NCBI GenBank assembly: GCA_024225875.1
Contig: JAAEMD010000318.1
Coordinates: 1-18,174, forward strand
Reading direction: 5' to 3'
DNA: 18,174 nucleotides
Source of the DNA: a bacterium
GTDB lineage: Bacteria > Margulisbacteria > Marinamargulisbacteria > JAAEMD01
The first letter of the stretch is position 1, and every line of letters begins with the position of its first letter. The notes under the pieces were generated by a model that searched no databases, had not been told where the DNA came from, and saw only the letters and a program-made list of their open reading frames with translations. This document shows, piece after piece, positions 13,748 through 18,174 of this stretch. The translations under genes and the position numbers were made by a program.

Positions 13748-14221
13748 TTGAAAATGAATGATTTTTTAGAAATAATTATTACTTTTGGTGAGACTAAATA
13801 TAAAGCAGTTTGTCCCGCATTTCCTTCCTGTAAAGGTATAGGTGTTACTGAAAAAGAAGCCTTGTTGAAGTTAAGCAGATCAATAGCAAGACATATCAAC
13901 CGATCTACCAGAAGTTTACTGGAAAATATTATTTTGTCAGATGCATATACTGAAATAATAATGGATACTACAAAAAATAAAAAAGAACACAGGCGTGTTT
14001 TTGATTTTGATTTGACATCTTTTGGTAAATCAAAAGAAGTTTCGATTAAATGCAAAAAAATGCCGGATATTATGCCTAAAATAGATAATGATATTCAAAG
14101 TTTATTTAATATGATGGATGAGGGTGCTGCCAATTTAAAACACGCAGATACCTATCCCAGGCAGCCTTCACCTGGAAACCATGATGAGTTCTTGTTTGGA
14201 TTCCCTCTTAATCTGAACTAG
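13748..14221 (+). CDS. HicB-like protein with an extra C-terminal region
   Basis: The first 60 residues resemble the HicB/UPF0150 fold: ETKYKAVCPAFPSCKGIGVTEKEALLKLSRSIARHI, where the family has an F/Y-xAxxPxFPGCxxxGxTxxEAL pattern. The remaining 90 or so residues are polar, with no recognised domain and no obvious DNA-binding helix-turn-helix. HicB proteins are usually antitoxins paired with HicA, but no HicA-sized gene is adjacent. This looks like a free-standing member of the fold rather than a toxin-antitoxin pair. The frame opens with TTG at 13748, placed 10 nt after AAAGGAG (13731-13737); the ATG at 13754 would be 16 nt away, so TTG is preferred. The stop TAG lies 2 bp before thrS, with TGA two codons later. 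Function unknown. Confidence 0.62.
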   Translation: MKMNDFLEIIITFGETKYKAVCPAFPSCKGIGVTEKEALLKLSRSIARHINRSTRSLLENIILSDAYTEIIMDTTKNKKEHRRVFDFDLTSFGKSKEVSIKCKKMPDIMPKIDNDIQSLFNMMDEGAANLKHADTYPRQPSPGNHDEFLFGFPLNLN

Positions 14222-14223
14222 AT

Positions 14224-15954
14224 ATGACTGTGGCAATGACCCTGGAAACGTTACGCCATAGTACTGCACATGTGCTTGCTCAAGCTGTTACCGAACTTTA
14301 TCCTGATACTATCCTGGGAACAGGTCCTTCAATAAGTACAGGATTCTATTATGATTTTGATATTAAACATAAATTGACACAAAGTGATCTTAATCGTATT
14401 GAAAATAGAATGCAGGAAATAGTTAAAAGAAAAACTCAGTTCGAATATTCAGTTTTAGATAAACAAGAGGCTCTTTCTTTAATGAGAGAGAAAAATCAGA
14501 TCTATAAAATTGAATTAATAGAAGATCTGGGTGCGGCTGATTTTTCTTTTTATAAATGCGGCTCTTTTATAGACTTATGCAAAGGTCCTCATATTAAAGA
14601 TAGCGGTGAAATACCTGCTTTTAAACTTTTGTCTGTGGCTGGAGCCTATTGGAAAGGTTCGGAAGAAAATAAAATGTTGCAAAGGATATATGGGACTGCA
14701 TTTTTCAACAAAAAAGATTTGAGAAGCTATTTAAATCGACTTGAAGAAGCAAAAAAAAGAGATCATAGAGTTCTAGGCAGAGAGCTTGACCTGTTTAGTA
14801 TGACAGAAGAAACAGGGGCTGGCCTGGTTTTGTGGCATCCCAGGGGGGCCTGTATAAGAGATATTATAGAAGGCTACTGGAAAAAAGAGCATTATAAGGC
14901 AGGTTATGAACTGTTTTATTCACCGCACATCGGACTTGCTGACTTATGGAAAACCAGTGGGCATCTGGATTTTTATAATGACAACATGTATTCACCTGTC
15001 AATATTGAAAACCATGATTTCTATATAAAACCTATGAACTGCCCTTTCCACATTGTTTATTATAAGAATACAAATAGATCTTACCGGGAACTACCTGTCC
15101 GTTTAGCTGAGCTGGGCACTGTTTACAGGTATGAAAGGTCTGGAACACTGCATGGTCTCTTACGTGTCAGAGGATTTACGCAGGATGATGCCCATATAAT
15201 ATGCACACCTGATCAGGTACATGACGAAATATTACAAACATTGAAATTTTCAATCGATATGTTAAATGTTTTTGGATTTGATAAATTTAATATATTTCTT
15301 TCAACCAAACCAGCTGAAAAATATGTTGGTAAACAGGATCAGTGGGAAAAGGCCCAGGATGCACTTAAAACAGCGATCGAAACTTTAAATTTACCCTTTC
15401 AGCTTGATGAAGGAGGCGGTGCTTTTTATGGTCCTAAAATAGATATAAAAATTGAAGATGCTATTGGCCGGGAATGGCAGTGTTCAACTATACAGTTTGA
15501 TTTCAATTTGCCGGAACGCTTCAATATGTCATATGTGGGGTCTGATGGAAATAAGAAGAGACCATATATGATACACCGGGCACTGCTTGGTGCGATAGAA
15601 CGTTTTTTTGGGATTCTTATAGAACATTATGCTGGAAAATTTCCATTATGGCTTGCTTCAACCCAGGTTAAAGTGCTTAACATATCAGAACATAACCTTG
15701 ATTACAGCAGGGAGATTGTAGAAAAACTTAAAAAGGAAGATATTCGAGCTGATATTGACGATAGTTCAGAAAAGATAGGTTATAAAATACGTCTTGGTAT
15801 AAAGCAAAAGGTACCTTATCTGATAGTAACAGGCAGGAATGAGCAGGATAATAATACTGTTTCGGTTCGATCCAGAGATGAGGGAGATCTGGGTGAAATG
15901 ACACTGGATAAATTTATAAGTATTATTAAAAATAATACAGTAAATAAGGTTTGA
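14224..15954 (+). CDS. thrS: Threonine-tRNA ligase, form lacking the TGS domain
   Basis: ThrRS charges tRNA-Thr with threonine and removes misplaced serine. At 576 residues it lacks the N-terminal TGS domain of the E. coli enzyme (642 residues) and starts directly with the editing domain: RHSTAHVLAQAV (His12, His16), with Cys119 and His123 in DLCKGPHI completing the editing site. The class II core follows: motif 1 region LVLWHPRGA, zinc ligand Cys273 in MNCPFH, motif 2 TVYRYERSGTLHGLLRVRGF, EGGGAFYGPKIDI, and motif 3 RPYMIHRALLGAIERF. The C-terminal anticodon-binding domain runs from about residue 475. ATG 14224 follows the previous gene by 2 bp and lacks a clear Shine-Dalgarno; ATG 14236 (MTLETLRHS) is an equally plausible start. 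Confidence 0.96.
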   Translation: MTVAMTLETLRHSTAHVLAQAVTELYPDTILGTGPSISTGFYYDFDIKHKLTQSDLNRIENRMQEIVKRKTQFEYSVLDKQEALSLMREKNQIYKIELIEDLGAADFSFYKCGSFIDLCKGPHIKDSGEIPAFKLLSVAGAYWKGSEENKMLQRIYGTAFFNKKDLRSYLNRLEEAKKRDHRVLGRELDLFSMTEETGAGLVLWHPRGACIRDIIEGYWKKEHYKAGYELFYSPHIGLADLWKTSGHLDFYNDNMYSPVNIENHDFYIKPMNCPFHIVYYKNTNRSYRELPVRLAELGTVYRYERSGTLHGLLRVRGFTQDDAHIICTPDQVHDEILQTLKFSIDMLNVFGFDKFNIFLSTKPAEKYVGKQDQWEKAQDALKTAIETLNLPFQLDEGGGAFYGPKIDIKIEDAIGREWQCSTIQFDFNLPERFNMSYVGSDGNKKRPYMIHRALLGAIERFFGILIEHYAGKFPLWLASTQVKVLNISEHNLDYSREIVEKLKKEDIRADIDDSSEKIGYKIRLGIKQKVPYLIVTGRNEQDNNTVSVRSRDEGDLGEMTLDKFISIIKNNTVNKV

Positions 15955-15956
15955 AG

Positions 15957-15986
15957 TTGACACGCTATTTTTAGCGGTGATATACT
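15957..15986 (+). promoter_or_regulatory. Strong sigma-70 promoter for infC-rpmI-rplT
   Basis: A consensus TTGACA (15957-15962) and TATACT (15981-15986) are separated by 18 bp, starting right after the thrS stop. The spacer contains the perfect inverted repeat CGCTA-TTTT-TAGCG (15963-15976). This could be an operator for a repressor bound inside the promoter or a chance palindrome. Confidence 0.75.
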
Positions 15987-15995
15987 AGCTTCCTT

Positions 15996-16012
15996 GTATT
16001 TTTTTTAAATAC
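15996..16012 (+). promoter_or_regulatory. Hairpin in the infC leader
   Basis: GTATTT (15996-16001) and AAATAC (16007-16012) form a 6-bp stem around five Ts, early in the predicted leader of the translation operon. Leaders of infC-rpmI-rplT operons often carry autoregulatory structure, for example for L20 or IF3. This one is short and weak, so the assignment is tentative. Confidence 0.3.
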
Positions 16013-16031
16013 CTGAAACCTTATTTTCTTA

Positions 16032-16538
16032 ATGGAGGAATTAATAATAAAAAAACACATCTTAAATAATAAAATAAGAGCCAAAGAAGTACGGTTAATA
16101 GACAAAGACGGTTGCCAGGTTGGTATAGTACCTATTGAACATGCTCTGGCTCAGGCATTAGAAAATGAGTTGGATTTATTACAGGTATCAGAAACCACTC
16201 CTCCTGTATGTAAGGTGCTGGATTTTGGCCAGTTTAGATATCAGCAGCAGAAAAAAGAGAAGCAGGCAAAAAAGAATACTAAAAGTAAAGAACTTAAGAT
16301 GAGGCCTAAGATCTCTCTACATGATTATGAGGTTCGTTTAAAAAGAGGAATAGAGTTCTTACAAAAAGGTTATAAATTAAAAATAACAATATTTTTCAGG
16401 GGACGTGAAATAATACATCGTGAATTAGGCATAAAACTACTTAATAAATATATTGAAGAAATACAGGAGTATGGTTTGGCTAATGGGGGAATATCTGATA
16501 TAGGCCGTTCAATGATAATAACGTTCAGTCCTAAATAA
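16032..16538 (+). CDS. infC: Translation initiation factor IF-3
   Basis: IF-3 keeps the 30S subunit apart and proofreads start codons. The N-domain shows LNNKIRAKEVRLIDKDGCQVGIV and the linker is lysine-rich (QQQKKEKQAKKNTKSKELKM). The C-domain shows MRPKISLHDYEVRLKRGIEFLQKGYKLKITIFFRGREI. The coordinates use the only in-frame ATG, giving 168 residues, but that ATG (16032) has no Shine-Dalgarno of its own. Instead it overlaps a strong GGAGG (16034-16038), which lies 5 nt before ATA 16044 and 8 nt before ATA 16047. An AUA start there would produce 163-164 residues beginning just before KKHILNNKIRAKE. Non-canonical starts (AUU in E. coli) are a known feature of infC and underlie its self-regulation, so the AUA start is likely the real one. 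rpmI follows 19-22 bp downstream. Confidence 0.95.
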   Translation: MEELIIKKHILNNKIRAKEVRLIDKDGCQVGIVPIEHALAQALENELDLLQVSETTPPVCKVLDFGQFRYQQQKKEKQAKKNTKSKELKMRPKISLHDYEVRLKRGIEFLQKGYKLKITIFFRGREIIHRELGIKLLNKYIEEIQEYGLANGGISDIGRSMIITFSPK

Positions 16539-16560
16539 TATAATATATAGAGGGATAATG

Positions 16561-16764
16561 ATGAAAAATAAATTAAAAACTAAAAGTGCCGCTAAAAAAC
16601 GTTTTACAGTAACCAGTTCCGGCAAGATAAAAAGAAGAAGTGTTGGGAAAAGGCATTTGCTTGAGCAACAATCATCAAAAACAAAAAGAAATAAGCGTGG
16701 GGTAAAAACACTGGCAAAAGCTGACACAGCAAAGGTAAAAAGCATGCTGCCTGGTATTGTATAA
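16561..16764 (+). CDS. rpmI: 50S ribosomal protein L35
   Basis: L35 is a small basic protein of the large ribosomal subunit. The sequence MKNKLKTKSAAKKRF, followed by TVTSSGKIKRRSVGKRHLL, is the family signature, and the 67-residue length is normal. Two ATGs are adjacent (16558 and 16561). The second is 6 nt after GAGGG (16550-16554), a better spacing than 3 nt, and yields the usual L35 N-terminus. It lies between infC and rplT in the standard order. The protein ends KVKSMLPGIV. Confidence 0.95.
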   Translation: MKNKLKTKSAAKKRFTVTSSGKIKRRSVGKRHLLEQQSSKTKRNKRGVKTLAKADTAKVKSMLPGIV

Positions 16765-16783
16765 GATTTAGGAGTCATAAAAA

Positions 16784-17128
16784 ATGTCAAGAGTAAAAAG
16801 AGGCAATGTAGCAAGAAAACGCAGAAAAGCAGTTTTAAAGCAGGCAAAAGGTTTCAGAGGATCACTATCCAAACTGTTTAGACAAGCTAATCAGGCTGTG
16901 ATGCATGCATTAGTTAATAAATATAGAGACCGCCGTAATAGAAAACGGGATTTCAGGGCTCTCTGGATTACCAGGATTAATGCAGCTCTAAAAAATGAAA
17001 TAAGTTATTCAAAATTTACTGGTCTGCTCAATAAAAAAAATGTTGAACTGAATCGTAAGATGCTTTCTGAAATAGCTATCAGTAACCCTGAAGTATTTGA
17101 CGATATTGTTAAGTTTGTTAAAAAGTAA
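16784..17128 (+). CDS. rplT: 50S ribosomal protein L20
   Basis: L20 binds 23S rRNA early in large-subunit assembly and, in several bacteria, represses its own operon by binding the leader. The 114-residue length and the sequence are typical: MSRVKRGNVARKRRKAVLKQ, KGFRGSLSKLFRQANQAV, YRDRRNRKRDFRALWITRIN and the C-terminal SKFTGLLNKKNVELNRKMLSE. The ATG at 16784 follows AGGAG (16770-16774). The gene is 19 bp after rpmI, and the nuclease gene starts 12 bp after its stop, so the operon continues beyond the ribosomal genes. Confidence 0.96.
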   Translation: MSRVKRGNVARKRRKAVLKQAKGFRGSLSKLFRQANQAVMHALVNKYRDRRNRKRDFRALWITRINAALKNEISYSKFTGLLNKKNVELNRKMLSEIAISNPEVFDDIVKFVKK

Positions 17129-17140
17129 GGTTTATAAAAA

Positions 17141-17638
17141 ATGATTGAAATGCAATTAGGGGGGCTGGGATTTGATCCGAAAAACATGTCACCTATTGTG
17201 TTATTAAGAGACATGGAAGAACGCAATTTTCTGCCTATATGGATCGGAATGTTTGAAGCAGCATCTATTGCAATGGAGCTTCAGGAGTTCAAACCGCCAC
17301 GTCCTATGACACATGATCTTTTAACCACTACTATTAATGTACTTAATGGTAATGTGAAAAGGGTTGTTATAAATGATATTTTAGATAATACTTTTTATGC
17401 TACTGTTGAAATATCTACCAAAGACAATACTGCTGATATAATTGAAATTGATTCCAGGCCATCAGATGCTATTGCTATAGCTGTAAGAACAAAATCACCT
17501 ATTTATGTAACTGAATCAGTAATGTTAAAAGCAAAAATGGTTAATGCTGAAAAGGATGAAGAAGAAACAAAGCAGTTTAAAGATTTTATTGATAAAATAA
17601 ATCCGGACGATTTTTCCACTTACTTTGATGCTCGTTAA
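17141..17638 (+). CDS. Bifunctional nuclease domain (DUF151/BFN) protein
   Basis: The 165-residue protein matches the BFN family: SPIVLLRDMEERNFLPIWIG, EAASIAMELQEFKPPRPMTHDLL, VKRVVINDILDNTFYATVEI, then IDSRPSDAIAIAVRTKSPIYV, which contains the nearly invariant SRPSDAIALA-type motif. Plant and some bacterial members have been reported to cut both DNA and RNA; the true cellular role in bacteria is unclear. The last 35 residues (KAKMVNAEKDEEETKQFKDF) form a charged tail, where some homologues carry a UVR domain; none is evident here. The ATG at 17141 follows rplT by 12 bp, and the stop is only 5 bp before a tRNA gene, suggesting joint transcription. Confidence 0.9.
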   Translation: MIEMQLGGLGFDPKNMSPIVLLRDMEERNFLPIWIGMFEAASIAMELQEFKPPRPMTHDLLTTTINVLNGNVKRVVINDILDNTFYATVEISTKDNTADIIEIDSRPSDAIAIAVRTKSPIYVTESVMLKAKMVNAEKDEEETKQFKDFIDKINPDDFSTYFDAR

Positions 17639-17643
17639 AATAT

Positions 17644-17720
<77 letters not shown>

Positions 17721-17729
17721 TTGTTTTTG

Positions 17730-17753
17730 AGTTTAAAAATAGCATTTTGAACT
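17730..17753 (+). terminator. Hairpin after tRNA-Arg, possible terminator or processing site
   Basis: AGTTTAAAA (17730-17738) pairs with TTTTGAACT (17745-17753), nine pairs including one G-U, around a 6-nt loop. The stem is AT-rich, and only a broken T-run (ACTTTCT) follows, while a T-rich stretch precedes it. It may end the operon transcript weakly. Confidence 0.4.
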
Positions 17754-17778
17754 ACTTTCTCAATCCCTCGAAAAACTT

Positions 17779-17800
17779 TTTTCTCCAAATTTTCTCCAAA
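17779..17800. repeat. 11-bp direct tandem repeat
   Basis: TTTTCTCCAAA occurs twice head to tail. It lies in a stretch without genes between tRNA-Arg and the insertion sequence (17721-17876). A weak inverted repeat, TACACC...GGTGTA (about 17820-17841), is the only other structure seen there. No coding sequence is evident. Confidence 0.5.
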
Positions 17801-17876
17801 TGTTTTTACAAGTTCTTGTATTACACCTAATCCTCATGGTGTATTGGCCTCTTTTATCCCTCCAGATTCTTAAGTC

Positions 17877-18174
17877 GATACTGTCAAATAAATTGTGTCC
17901 GAGGACAACCAAAAATAATAAAAGAAGTAAAAGCACAAGGCCTTGACTACCTTTATTATTTCAGGTCACTAGTACACTGTGACATTATTTTTTGATATTC
18001 TTATAGAAGCGCAAAAGTTTTTCTCTGATTAAGCAACCTTCTTTCTGTAAATTCTATTTCCAACAATATCTGAATCGTTTATTTCATTAGGCAAATATCT
18101 CCTTTCTGACAACCAATCTTCATGAATTTCAAGAACAACAGCAGATAAAAGTCTGAGACATGCTGCTTCGTTTG
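17877..18174 (-). mobile_element. IS256-family insertion sequence, one end only
   Basis: The visible end begins GATACTGTCAAATAAATTGT, close to the GATAxxGTCxxxxxAATTGTGT pattern I recall for the inverted repeat of IS256. The transposase gene runs leftward from the window edge and stops 152 bp inside the end. That interval also holds the inverted repeat GTCAC...GTGAC (17965-17983), followed by ATTATTTTTT. The element continues beyond the window, so the other end and the target duplication cannot be checked. Confidence 0.72.
18029..18174 (-). CDS. IS256-family (mutator-type) transposase, C-terminal part
   Basis: The last 48 codons are visible, entering from the right edge. They read NEAACLRLLSAVVLEIHEDW, then LSERRYLPNE, matching the usual C-terminus of IS256-type transposases (pattern NExAALRLxxAxxxEISEEWxTGRRYL). 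The DDE catalytic residues lie outside the window. Residues after RRYL (INDSDIVGNRIYRKKVA) are a short polar tail. The stop is TAA. Whether the full gene is intact cannot be told. Confidence 0.82.
   Translation of the reverse strand, partial: NEAACLRLLSAVVLEIHEDWLSERRYLPNEINDSDIVGNRIYRKKVA

Noticed and set aside
17721..17800. tRNA 3' end as a phage or island attachment site
   Set aside because: No integrase gene and no second copy of the tRNA 3' end are visible in the window; the adjacent element is an IS256-type insertion, which does not use tRNA sites.

Overview
The window comes from a low-GC, diderm (LPS-bearing) bacterium. It carries BamA, a Skp/OmpH-type chaperone and LpxD for an outer membrane, plus an M23 peptidase/bactofilin pair, an Amj-type lipid II flippase and a typical bacterial thrS-infC-rpmI-rplT block. 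A ThrRS that lacks the TGS domain, DUF366 and DUF151 proteins and dispersed palindromic repeats suggest an uncultured or poorly sampled lineage. I cannot fix the phylum from sequence alone.

Layout. Positions 1-1831 (+) hold the 3' part of an M23 peptidase gene, a bactofilin and rsmI (TTG start overlapping the bactofilin stop). Positions 1832-3730 are an accessory stretch: about 490 bp with no intact gene but a repeat end and a terminator, then a small membrane protein resembling the Pyr4/PaxB transmembrane terpene cyclases. Next come a decayed NtrC-family regulator (-) cut off next to a repeat, and a cluster of imperfectly palindromic elements with TATAGCTG ends. purC (3731-4615) lies between two same-orientation copies of this element. 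Positions 4762-9397 form a minus-strand five-gene run read as DUF366 - amj - ligA - ccdA-like - TPR protein. The divergent region 9398-9539 contains a perfect 8-7-8 palindrome and a promoter that would make the DUF366 transcript leaderless. Positions 9540-13662 (+) are an envelope operon: secG - bamA - skp - lpxD - exported protein. Positions 13748-17720 (+) hold a HicB-like protein, thrS, a strong promoter, infC, rpmI, rplT, a DUF151 bifunctional nuclease and tRNA-Arg(UCU). The right edge is one end of an IS256-family insertion sequence with the C-terminus of its transposase (-).

How the genes work together. SecG (translocon), the periplasmic chaperone, BamA (outer-membrane protein insertion) and LpxD (lipid A) build the envelope. 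The M23/bactofilin pair and Amj handle cell-wall remodelling and lipid II flipping. The infC-rpmI-rplT block is a translation operon whose infC appears to use a non-canonical start.

Most notable observations: (i) bamA is interrupted by one in-frame TAG with otherwise intact reading frame on both sides, and all three TAG-terminated genes here have a second in-frame stop within six codons; (ii) infC has its Shine-Dalgarno inside the only ATG, pointing to an AUA start; (iii) a MITE-like palindromic repeat family with IS630/Correia-style ends; (iv) a bacterial Pyr4-like membrane protein; (v) a fresh 36-bp tandem duplication in the 5' end of ligA. I see no CRISPR array, prophage or defence system.
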